In this document: positions 53,831 through 64,000 of the stretch, in pieces
Layout of the letters: the number at the start of each line of letters is the position of its first letter
How positions within the stretch are numbered: the stretch's first letter is position 1
Source: Lactifluus volemus
Lineage: Eukaryota > Basidiomycota > Agaricomycetes > Russulales > Russulaceae
Length of the DNA: 64,000 nt
Assembly (NCBI GenBank): GCA_022376515.1
Contig: WTXI01000207.1
Span: forward strand, 1-64,000
Reading direction: 5' to 3'
Made by a program: the position numbers and the translations under genes
The notes under the pieces: generated by a model
The model's input: only the letters and a program-made list of their open reading frames with translations
Told to the model about the DNA's origin: nothing
The model's database searches: none

Positions 53831-54603
53831 AATGATTCTCCTTCAAGAGGATAAACTGTCATCCACCTTGCACGCATCACGCACCAAAAAATTATACATA
53901 TCAAGTGCATGGACGAATGTTAGTTTAGAAGGAGTGGATATTGTTGACTACTGATACACTTATTCTTCCATTTTTATTTTCTTCCGGGACAGACATAGAC
54001 ATAGACATATGCAGATGCATCCACGTAGATAATAGCCGATATGCTGTACAATTGACTCAGACTCTGTCAAGTTTTGTTCTCACACCCTTCAGACAAATGT
54101 TTATTGACCACAAAGGATCGTCATGGATTTCAAACGCACCACTCGGATTCGGATGTTGGGGATGATTGGTGTTCTTTACGTGTGCTGTCTCTGGTTCTTA
54201 TGCTCTTTCTGCTTGTGTGCGTGGCTCGGTTCTGCTCTCGTCACCATGTTGGAGGGGCATGTTGGAGGGTCGGGCGTTGCCTCGAGGATGTAGTGGTTGG
54301 GGATGAAGTCGCGTTGTCTGTGCTTATCTCAGCGTCGGGTAACTGTACAATGTCCGCTACGCTTCCCACGCTGTCATCCTGACCCCGCTGTCCCCAATCC
54401 CCATTCCAATGTGCTGCCAATCGAGTCGTGGTTTCGTGTCAAGAACCCTTGTTCATTTATTACATCAGCAGTCTAACTACATGCTCGTGCGCCTCTTCTC
54501 TTTCCTCAGGTTCTCTCCCCGCCTGTTCCTTATCCCCCATTCCAATGTTCCGCAACAAACGCTAACCTGGAAGAAAACCATGAGAATAAACCACTGACGA
54601 AGA
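53831..54603. other. Intergenic between transferase copy 3 and ankyrin NLR
   Basis: Contains the duplicated 3' flank (53831-54060) and the right inverted-repeat arm; no gene seen. Confidence 0.5.
54256..54412 (-). repeat. Inverted repeat, right arm
   Basis: Reverse complement of 50669-50821 with small differences. Confidence 0.85.
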
Positions 54604-55057
54604 TCAAGTAGAACACATACGAGGCTTCTTTGATATTGAAAACATCCTACGGACTCGGATACCAGATCCTTTTGGTATGGGGGGATGTGTATGCTTCGAC
54701 AGCAACAGCTTGACTTCCTCATGGTCTGTCTTCGACGCAACCTGAAATGGTGTCTCTCCCTCCTTGTTTCGCATATGGAGATTTGCGCCATAATCGATCA
54801 GCAGCTGTACACGTTTCACCTCCGACGTGGATGACGCTAGGTGCAGTGGAGTCAAGAAGTTATTATCTTGCACGTCCACATTTGCGCCTTTGTACAATAA
54901 ATACTGCACAATCTTGAGACTTCCCTGCTTTGACGCAAAGTGTAAGGGTGTCTCCCCCTTGTTACTCCGTGCATGGATGTTTGCGCCACGGTTGATCAAC
55001 AGCTTTACAGCATCGATCACCGTTCTGCCCGACCACTGGTATCGGAAGATTGACCTG
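54604..55057 (-). pseudogene. Detached ankyrin C-terminal end of the NLR at 55058-59726
   Basis: Open in another frame than the main gene: it holds about three more ankyrin units (LLINRGANIHARSNKG, LHLASSTSEVKRVQLL, TPFQVASKT) and a C-terminal end like that of the gene at 63484-64000. Compared with that paralogue, a net 8 bases are missing within one ankyrin unit near 55040-55070, which explains the shift. Confidence 0.7.
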
Positions 55058-58000
55058 TCAGTTATCCTGTGCATCGTTTTGGTTCAGTAAAAATTGCATA
55101 GTCCCGAAGTTTCCATACATTGATGCAAAGTGTAATGCTGTCTTCCCCTCATGGGTCCGTGCATGGATGTTTGCACCACATTTGATCAACATCTCTACAG
55201 CCTTGACCTCGTTTTTTGATGATGCAAGGTGGAGCGGAGTGATGTGGCAGTTATTCAGTGCATCGAGTTCCACACTTTTGTTCAGTAATAATTCCATAGT
55301 CTCGAGATTTCCGCCATGTGACGCAAAGTGTAGTGCTGTCATTCCCTCGTCGCTCTGTGCATGGACATTTGCACCACATTCGATCAACAACCTCACAGCT
55401 TCGACCTCCATCTCGGACGACGCCAGGTGGAGCGGAGTGAGGTGATGCTTATCTTTTGCGTCGACTTCTGCACCTTGGTTCAGCAATACTCGCACCGTCT
55501 CGAGGTTTCGAAACCTGGATGCGGAATGTAGTACTGTCATGTCCTCGTTATTTCGTGCGTGGATACTTGCGCCGTATTCGAGTAACAGATTCACGAGATC
55601 GACCTCTCTCCGAGATGACGCCTGATGTAATGGAGTGGAGTAACTGTTATCGTGCGCGTCCGGTACAGCGCCTTGGTCCAGTAATAACCGCATGACATCG
55701 AGATTTCCCTCCATCAAGTGGCTTTGGGTTCCCCCCTTCCTCGACGCAACGTGGAGTGGGGTCTCCCCCTGCTTGTTGCGCGCGTGGACATTTGCACCAC
55801 ATTCGATCAGCATCTTCACAGCCACAACATCATTTTCGGATGACGCGAGATGGAGCGGAGTTGAATGGTTGTTATCCCGTGTATCCAATTTCGCACCTCG
55901 GTCCAGTAATGACGATATGGCGACACGATTGGCGAGGTGTGCTGCGAGGTGTAGCGGTGTCTGGCCTTTATCATCTGGTATGTTGACATTTGCGCCAGAT
56001 TCGAGTAACACCTTGAACATCATCTCTATGTTCCGACGCGCCCTGTAGCCTAGAGCAAGATGTAGAGGAGTTGAGTGGGATTCATCCAGTGCGTCCACAT
56101 CCACATCCACACCCAGATCTAGCAATAACCGGACGATGTCGTGGTGTCCCTCCATTGCCGCGAGGTGTAGTGGTGTCCGGCCTCGATCATTCCGAATGTT
56201 AACATTTGCACCACATTCGATAAACACTTTGTCCACAGCCTCGCACGTCCCGATTTTCCAACGTTTCCGGCGCTTTAATGCTAGAAGCTGAGGTGTCGAG
56301 TGGGAATTATTCTGCACTTCTGTATCCGCATGTCGACCCAGTAATAAACGCACGACGTCCCGGTGCCCAACCAAACACGCGAAGTGTAGTGGTGTATTGC
56401 CTACATTGTTCTTAGAGTTAAGGTTTGCGTTGGATTTGACAAGCACCCCGATGACCGCCTTGAACGATTCGGCCTGGGTGTCGCTGTACCGCATATGGTC
56501 TATCACCCAATGCAGAGGAGTCATCAAATCCATGTCCTGCGCGTCTACATCTGCATTTCGATCTAGCAGTAACTGCGCAACAGTGTGGTATCCATTCACG
56601 CAAGCGAGGTGTAGTGGTGTCGAACGGCAGATATGATCGTGGGCATAGACACCCGCGATGCGTATAGGTGACCTGAACCATCGAAGTTTTGCCATACGAC
56701 GTAATGAGGTGGTACCTTTCCCCCTACGGTCATGTTCATCAAGCAGCAGCCGCACAATATCAAGGTGTCCATTATTCGATGCTGAATGAAGCAGTGTCCG
56801 ACCCTCCCTGCCCGGGCCAACAATGTCAACGTCTGCACCGTACTCAAGTAATAACCTTGACACCTCGATGTGCCCCGCATCCACTGCTGCGTGCAATGGT
56901 GTACCGTAATAATGGCAGACGTTTACATCTTGTGGATATCTCGAAAGGAGGTGCCTGGCTATGCCAAGGAATCCACAATTCGCGACGTAATATAAAGGGT
57001 GCATTGGACCCTTATCGTAGCGCATCAGATGCAATGCAGGGACAGCCTTGAGCCAAGCAGTCGAGTGGGGTTTCTCGGAGTCAAACAGAGTGTCGAGCCC
57101 ATCTCGTATGTGTGATATCACATCCCCGAACTCCGCATGGTTACCGAGATGTGCTGCGGCATAATCGGCTAGAGGAAAGCTCTTCATGCCCTCATCCGCC
57201 AACCGAAGCAAGACAGCGAGGCAAGCTTGTGCCATCACTAGGTGGGCAGGTTCCGGCTGAACATAATAATATGAAGCATCTTCTAAGCCGGCAAGCCGGT
57301 CCGACGTGAGGAATTCCTTGACCGAGAAATGCGAAAATTGAACAACCCGAGAACCTTGACCATTAATGACTGCGACTAGACTGGAGCATGCCAATAGAAT
57401 CGCTTCTTCTTGATCCTCCCAGCGCAAATCACCGTTGAGTATCGGAGTCCCTTGCATGGTGAAGTCTATCGCAATAACTTCTGCGAGTTCCTCAACACGA
57501 AGAGGGCGGGTAGCGACCGTGAGACATTGCAAAAGACGATATGCGTATTCTCGATTCTCTTTGGCAATCTCTCGGAGTATGCGCACATATGTCTCATCAA
57601 GGGATTCGGGCAGTTCTTCAAGGATGGCCCGCACACTTGACACAATACAGCGACGTAGCCGCTCAAGCTGGCAATACACCCAGCGAAACCTGCTCAAAAA
57701 TATGAGGAAGTGTAACAGATAGACAGTGATCTCCTCACATCCCACCAGCCCGGTCTGAGAGTGTCCGTATAACCAAGGTCTTGTCTTCCTCTCGCCATCG
57801 CTTCATCGTCGCCTCCGAGTCAATAACATGGTTGATATAATAGACTATGTCTGTCTTCTGTCCCTCTTGGTCGTGAAGGGATAAGGAAGTACAAGTGAGG
57901 GGATCAAGAACAGCCCGGATGTCGCTCTCGGGGCGACTGGTGACAAACAGCCGCAAATCTGGAAGGCGCAACTCGACGAGTCCTTTCACAAGCTCAAGGA

Positions 58001-59726
58001 CCTTTCCACGCGGTGATGGTAGCCCATAATGATCGGGACATTCATCAAGGGCGTCGATAACAAGATAAACTGGGACTTGTCCAGCTGAAACGAGCATCTC
58101 TTTGAGGCATTCCATAAGGGCGTTGTATCCTGGCTTGGGGGACTCGGAACCGCGACGATGTGACGAATACAAGGCAAGAAGCTTGTCGCAATATGAATCG
58201 GATTGATCGGAGAGTTGGATAAGGAATGACGAAAGTAGGCCATATACATCTTGCTTTTCTGCGTCCTTAAAGTCGAAAAAGAAGAACGCTAGAAATGCTG
58301 AGCCAGTGTCGAAGGGGCCGTCGATACTTTGAATGACCGCCGAACTAGGAAACATTAGTTACTGAAATCAGGAGATTGGAGAGAAACATACGTCAGAATA
58401 CTCTTTCCAGAACCAGCTATTCAACCGAAGGTCTATCAGCAAGCAGCGAAGGTGAAAGCACGAGAGAGCGTACGCTTCCCGTATATCCACATCAGAGAGC
58501 CAGACTTTTTCCAATCTGCAAACGTGTCACCTTGAGTGAACCACGTCGTTGTTCCTTTGTGGTACGATTCAAGCGCATTTCTGTAATTTACAGAAGGATC
58601 TGGGGGTGATAGCCATTCTCTAAGGGCCGACCGCAACTTGTTCCCTGGAAAGTGTTTAAGTGTTTCGAGCACATGATGGAGTTATGGCGAGATCGCGTAC
58701 GGTCCGGGGACTCCAGGCTGCTAGGGTCTTATCCGATTGTGTGCCACATTAAGAATGTATCAAAGACCGGCGAGACAAAGATACACACTGTCCAGGATGT
58801 CACGAAACGGCTTCATTTTCCCTTCAATGCAGTGAACCCTGCTCTCAACGCCCTTTACCTCGTCGGCGATGCCTATGACTTTATCCTTCACCCGATGTGC
58901 CGCATCCAGAGCATGTGTAGCCACCGTGAGAGCCTCCTCTCGCGTCACTTTGTCTAAGCGATCCAGCGCGTCGTCAATAACAGTATATCCCACAAGCTTG
59001 CTGAAAAACGTTTCTTTACACGCTTCAGTCAACCCCAGTTGTTCGTCATTAGTGATCAACTTACGTATTGGCCGCTGCTCGATCACCTTTGTCGCGACAG
59101 CTAGGACAGAAAGGACTTCGGCCATGACCTTGACAATCACCTCCTGTATTTCCGGGATCGGCGGATCCTTCATATAAGTCTCAAGGCGCTTGAGGAACTT
59201 GACGATGTGCTCAAAGAGCTCAGAGAGTGAGCCTAGAGTAGAGCCGTGACTAGCGCCGAATGCCTTGGCCACCTAAAAAGCATGGCGTTACATCGGCCCA
59301 CACAAAACGATGAAGCGAGACACTTACGGAGAGGAGTATGCAAATGGCAGAAAACATCACCCCCGCAGGAGGATATACCTATAACACTAGTAAGAGCAGT
59401 GATTGGAGCCTATTTGCGGAACTTCAAGGACTTACTGTACCAATGCCAGAGCCAATGGTCTGTAAAACCTGGCTGAGTACATCTACTGTCGTGCCAAGCC
59501 ATGGCCACTTGGATGATTCTTGGCTACCCCCGGGTGTATCATACCCAGGAAGTTGCCTTTGTAGGACTCCAAGGATAGCACCGGCAGAGTTGCAGGTGGT
59601 TAGATCGCGAAATAGTGGATGAGATGGGAGGTCTTTCCCGGTGGTATTCCTATATTCTTGCAGAGCTTGATTAATGATAGGCTGAAAGCGTGAATATGAG
59701 TTAGTCGCCGAGGGAGAGTGGGCCAT
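55058..59726 (-). CDS. NLR-type STAND protein: N-terminal helical domain, NACHT, about 18 ankyrin repeats
   Basis: Seven exons, 59726-59436, 59378-59328, 59272-58789, 58644-58474, 58416-58392, 58344-57739 and 57689-55058, give 1419 aa in frame. The N-terminal part (RFQPIINQALQEYRNTTGKD, PPAGVMFSAICILLS, FEHIVKFLKRLETYM) matches the domain common in basidiomycete NACHT proteins. LREWLSPPDPSVNY precedes Walker A GKPGSGKSILT, which is assembled across two small introns. Walker B is VYLVIDALDECP, then LFVTSRPESDIR and FSHFSVKEFL. Ankyrin units run from about residue 700 to the end. The stop at 55058 follows an 8-bp loss compared with the paralogue at the right edge, cutting about three repeats and the usual end. 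Predicted cytosolic sensor; ligand unknown. Confidence 0.87.
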
Positions 59727-61130
59727 GGTGGTAGTGGTGTGTAGAGAACGGGAGGGCGGTAGGCGGATATCCAAGGATAAGTGCCCCTGACACTACAAAG
59801 CACTTCCCGGGGGTCCTATTTGCTATCCTTACAAACGCCACTCCCGCCGCTGACATGGATGCACCGCCTATAATCATACCTCGATCCTTATATCTTCTCG
59901 TCTCATTAACTTTCGTTAGTCACCAAGATATCGAGTGTACGCTGTTCTCATATTTTTCCATGATATCACAGGTGTGGATTGGCTCCTCCCCTATATATTT
60001 TCTCCCCGTTCAGCCGTGACTGAGCTAGTTGGAGAAGGAAATTTTGTGAGTTGTAGATTGAGACGACTGTTGGACGTGCGGTCCTGGCTTGGTACATCGG
60101 TACATCTCTAATTCTCATTTTTCTTCATCATCACCCGGTACCGTCGTACTTGCTGCCATTATTATTCATCTGGCGTGTTTCAGAACCACCAAGGTCGAGT
60201 TGGAGCGACAACTAGTGTCCACCTTTGACCCCGCTTCATCGCGCGCCTCGCTACCACAGCTGCTACGGTTACTCAACTGCAAGTAGGGTCAACTTCCTTC
60301 CCCCACTTCCTGCTTAGTTTTTTTTTTTTTCCATCCCATCTTGGCTTCGGGGTGAGTCCATGACGATTAGTTTCGCATTCCCTTGATGGTACTTTGCCAC
60401 AGTCATGCCGGCTCTCGTTTGCCCTCTTTTGGTGGCTATGATGATTTCCTCCCACAAGATACCCCATGGTACCCACCCATCCTCCGTCTCTCTCCTCTCA
60501 AGGAGGGGATACGTGTACTCCACTCTGAAGTGGATCGTCTCTGACATGCATCCACTCGGAGCACGATGCATACGATGCGTTGTGTAGCACATCCTTACGG
60601 TAGATATATTGAATGTGCTTTGTGATTACAGAGGACAGTGGATGAAGCAACGGGTACAACTCCGAATGATAGTACTGTGAAATCTATGGGAAAAGGACCT
60701 TTTTTTTGTTACAAGCATCGCTAAGTTAGTCCGGTTCAGGTGTGGGAGGCGTGAGAATATAAACCGGAACTCGCCGAAACTACGCAGGCGTGTTTTGGGT
60801 CTTCACGTCGACGCGCTTGACGACACCCGCGATCTAAGTCGGTCGCTGCGATAACGGTAATCGTAAAAGTGGGTAAGAAACTGAAGAAAATAAAATCAAT
60901 GCTGTATCCCATAACAGTTCTCATCTGTATGTTTGTAGCGTTCAATCGTCATAAAAAGGCTGGATCGTGTCCAGATGTAGGATGACTGCTGGCTCGTCCC
61001 ATGTTGCGAAGCTGGGTTTCAGCTCGATCGGGAAGTTATACCGCTAATTGCAGCACGATGACATTAAATTCCCGAGCCCTCGCAACTAACTCGGAGCAAC
61101 ACGACTTTGCCAGGTTTTACCTCTTTATAT
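59727..61130. other. Intergenic, NLR promoter and duplicated transferase promoter
   Basis: Holds a T run at about 60317-60330 beside a 92-aa minus-strand frame (60314-60592) of unknown origin, possibly a retro-copy relic. The last 190 bp match the promoter of transferase copy 3. Confidence 0.5.
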
Positions 61131-62936
61131 GCTGCTCCGGTAACACAGAGTCTTCCTGGCCCAGTCTCCCACGAAAAGCCATATTCCTCTCCCTTTCGAC
61201 CCCGCCCTTTCATTCCCCGTCGTTTTCGAAGCTCCTTCTTTGGCCTGGTCATCCTTGGCACAATAGCTCTCTTATTCCATCTCGATAGCTCGAGCCAGGA
61301 TGAACTACTTGTCTTTTTGAAGGATCTCCCCAAGTCAGAAAGCGGCAAGAACCCTCCACGCTTCTACGAATGGCACATTAGGGAGAAACGCTTGCCTCAG
61401 CATGACCCCGACCTGCCTTATCCACAACGCAGGGAAGGTCGGTACATATGTTTTTCAAACCACGTCTGGGGTGCGTTTCCGCAGTCTTCCTGTTTCAAGT
61501 TACTGAATTGAACGATTCAAAGGTCTAGGATGGGGGAATGCGATGCAGGAGATGGTGTTGAACGCACACCTCGCATACCTTGCTAAAAGGATGGATACCT
61601 CCTTTCACTGTCATATTCGTGTCGCCTTCTCCCGGCCGGACGTGTATCTTTCTGTGCGCGTGTATTCACACAACTTCCTTTTTCTGTTCTTCCCCTCGGG
61701 TAGTAGTTACGTATTTGAGAACTATACTTGGGACAAGACATCCAACGACTTCTCCAATTACAATGGCAAGCCGATCCCCACGCGTGTGCCCTTAACCGCG
61801 CTGCTCTCCGTTACGTCGCTTTTCCCACGTATATTACTCGTGCTGCAATTCCACTCCCGAACTCAGGCCCGGTCGCCGGAGATCCATTTCCACCATCCGC
61901 GGTCGTTCCCGAGTTCTTCAATGAAGTATGCCCTAACCCCACTATAAGCGATTCTACAGAAATCAATGGTGGGATATCAGAACCTTCTGCTGCAACGACA
62001 CTACAGGTGTGGATTGACAAACTAGAGAAGATTGAGGATCGCTGCGTCGAGATCAAAGAGCATTCAGGGCAGATCTTCTATTTATGGTTTGGATCTCTCC
62101 TTGCTACCCCGTTCTCGTAAACTGATCAGGCCGGAATAGGTTAATCGGGACTTCAAAACGGTTACTTGACATATGGCTTCGCTTGTCACATCCCCAATCC
62201 TGACACACATTTCCTGGTCACCCCTCGTAACTGCTCCGCTTGCCGCGAACGCACCTATCATCCACCCCGCGCTTTCCGACTCCACTCCATCTGATTTCGT
62301 TCCGTCTTCTGCTCCTACAACCCTCTCATGTTTTCTTGCTTTACACATCCGACGCGGAGACTACCTCGAGCACTGTAAAGATATCGCCAATTGGTCGGCA
62401 CGTTTCATGGGCTTCAACGAGTTCCCCGGATTACCGGGGCCGGTTCCTCCCTCCAGCCGTGCACAGTCAGGGCCACGCACCGCCTGAAGAGCTCGCACGG
62501 TACCGTGCGCATTGCTTCCCCGAGATAGATCAGATAGTCTCACGTGTGCGCGATGTGCGTGCCTCGTTCTTGTCCATGACGACGCTCAGGCGCGTGTGCG
62601 TGCTGACGGGCGGCCCGAGTGGCTTCAAGAGCTGAAGAACGCCCTTCAAGAGGATGCGCGGACCCAGGGCATGGACGAATGGGAGCATATAGGGACCAGC
62701 CGAGACTTGCGGCTGACGCGTGAGCAGAGGCACAATTCGCAGCGGTGGACATGGCCATTGCGCAGCGGTCGGAGATATTTATCGGTAATGGGGTGCGTCG
62801 ACTCGGTGATCACAGAGCTGTTAAGGTGTTTTTTTTTTTGATCCGCAGAGTTTTTCAGTTTTCCACCATGACGTCTAATGTGGTGATGCTGCGGGCTGCG
62901 TGCGGTATCGATTGGCATAAGACAAGGTTCTGGTGA
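61131..62936 (+). pseudogene. O-fucosyltransferase-like gene, copy 4 (dead)
   Basis: Collinear with copy 3, but with many lesions. The start MLLR runs into TAA after a 4-bp loss. The donor after exon 2 has GG for GT (AGGATGGATACC against AGAATGTACGCC). The donor after exon 3 is TT for GT (CTCCGTTACG). A TAG triplet is added before exon 4, and single-base shifts occur in the catalytic exon (GLPGPVPPSS; near 62440 and 62610). Motifs RRGDYLEHC and MAIAQRSEIFIGNG remain readable, and the end TRFW with TGA is kept. Confidence 0.87.
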
Positions 62937-63483
62937 CAGTTTGGTTGCCCTCGGATGCACAGGATTTGATTATCCTGCAAGTTGTGCGCACAGATCATCA
63001 AAGAATAGTTACACGGCGGTTCCCGCGGGATGGAAGGAGGGGAGGATGAAAATTATGGATGAAAAATAAAGGCTGATAAATATACATAAGTCCATGGACC
63101 TGACACATACCACATGTACAACGTCCATCGTCCATCGTATACCTACAATTTTGTGATACTCTGACTGCTGGCAACAACTAATTTCCCCCTTTCTTATCTT
63201 TCACTCCCTTCTCAAAACAAAGTACAAACCTAACACACACGCATATAGCCAGCCATCATGTTCGTAACTTTGCACTTGCTCTCTATCTTTCGCATTTGAT
63301 CAGGTGACCACATACGCTCACGGGAAACCGAAAGTGTGCTGGACAAAGTTCAATAAGTTCATCGTCCCTCCTGATATCGGCGATTGCGCTCCGCTCACAT
63401 TATTACTCAGTGGACATGAAGGGATCGCGATCTCGGTACACCCCGTAACAAATGCTAACCTGAAAGAAAACCATGAGTATACA
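62937..63483. other. Intergenic, 3' flanks
   Basis: No gene seen. The part next to 63483 matches the 3' flank of the other ankyrin gene (for example GCTAACCTGAAAGAAAACCATGAG against 54560-54590). Confidence 0.6.
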
Positions 63484-64000
63484 CTACTTACGAAGATCCA
63501 GTAGAATACATACGAGTCTTTTTTGATAGTGAAAAAATCCTACGGACTCGGCTACCAGATCTTTTCGGTGTGGGGGATGTAAATGCTTCGACAGCATTCG
63601 CTTGACCTTCGTCTTCGACGCAACCTGGAATGGCGTCTTTCCCTCCTTGTTTTTCATATGAAGATTTGCGCCATATTCAATTAGCAGTTCTACAAGTTCC
63701 TCGTTCGACGTGGATGACACCAGGTGCAGTGGAGTCAAGTGATTATTATCCTGCGCGTCCACGTTTGCGCCTTGGTCCAATAGATACCGCACAGTCTTGG
63801 GCCTTCTACACTTTGATGCAAAGTGTAAGGCTGTCTCCCCCTCGTCGCTCCGTGCATGGATGTTTGCGCCACGTTTGATCAACAGCCTTACAGCATGGAC
63901 TTCCTTCTGGGATGACGCCAGGTGCAGCGGAGTTAGGTGATGCCTATCTTGTGCATCGACTTCCGCACTTTGACTCAGTAAAAATTGCATGGTCTCGAGA
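63484..64000 (-). CDS. Ankyrin-repeat protein, probable NLR C-terminal end (5' cut by window)
   Basis: The frame is open past the window edge. It contains four ankyrin units (LHLASSQKEVHAVRLLIKRG, ALHFASKCRRPKTVRYLL, LHLVSSTSNEELVELLIEYG, TPFQVASKT) and a C-terminal tail that matches the detached end at 54604 (SKHLHPPHRKDL). It is convergent with transferase copy 4. By its match to 54604-59726 it is likely the tail of a second NACHT-ankyrin protein; the NACHT part is not in the window. Confidence 0.8.
   Translation of the reverse strand, partial: LETMQFLLSQSAEVDAQDRHHLTPLHLASSQKEVHAVRLLIKRGANIHARSDEGETALHFASKCRRPKTVRYLLDQGANVDAQDNNHLTPLHLVSSTSNEELVELLIEYGANLHMKNKEGKTPFQVASKTKVKRMLSKHLHPPHRKDLVAESVGFFHYQKRLVCILLDLRK

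Overview
The window looks like a chromosome piece from a mushroom-forming basidiomycete (Agaricomycetes). The evidence is intron-dense genes with 47-150 nt GT-AG introns, large NACHT-type NLR genes with WD40 or ankyrin tails, double-BTB genes, a CPL1/PriA-type secreted protein, and Ty1/copia, LINE and Tnp2-type (CACTA-like) transposons. Nothing in it looks bacterial. All gene models below were spliced by eye. For most multi-exon genes the exon lengths add up in frame, and this is my main support.

Layout. 1-10 kb: two dead copies (1-272, 1440-1832) and one intact copy (7985-8724) of a CPL1-like secreted-protein gene. Around the intact copy lie two head-to-head double-BTB genes (3688-5695 minus, 10306-12293 plus), each joined across a GC-AG intron. 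A decayed copy of tubulin cofactor A lies at 9.5-9.8 kb. 13.1-39.8 kb: one NLR gene (C2, helical N-terminal region, NACHT, 14 WD40 repeats, 1690 aa), whose second intron is 21.1 kb long because it holds a nest of transposons. A copia element (13371-34378, TSD AGTCC) lies in the intron. A full-length LINE (18183-25514, 12-bp TSD) sits inside its pol gene, and a Tnp2 DNA transposon (25981-34317) sits inside its 3' LTR. 40.3-42.8 kb: three housekeeping genes, tubulin cofactor A, Mediator subunit 11 and a Nudix hydrolase. 43.6-64 kb: a tandem family of four O-fucosyltransferase-like genes (two intact, two dead), an ankyrin NLR (55058-59726) and the 3' end of a second ankyrin gene at the right edge. 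The third and fourth transferase copies are each followed by a convergent ankyrin gene, so a two-gene block has been duplicated.

How it fits together. The region mixes conserved core genes with fast-evolving gene families (NLRs, BTB, secreted proteins, glycosyltransferases) and recent transposon insertions. The two NLRs are predicted cytosolic signalling ATPases of the fungal self/non-self recognition type. The WD40 one has near-identical repeats that vary at a few surface positions, and the ankyrin one has a frameshift near its C terminus. The main question is whether the WD40 NLR can still be spliced across a 21-kb intron that carries same-strand LTRs.
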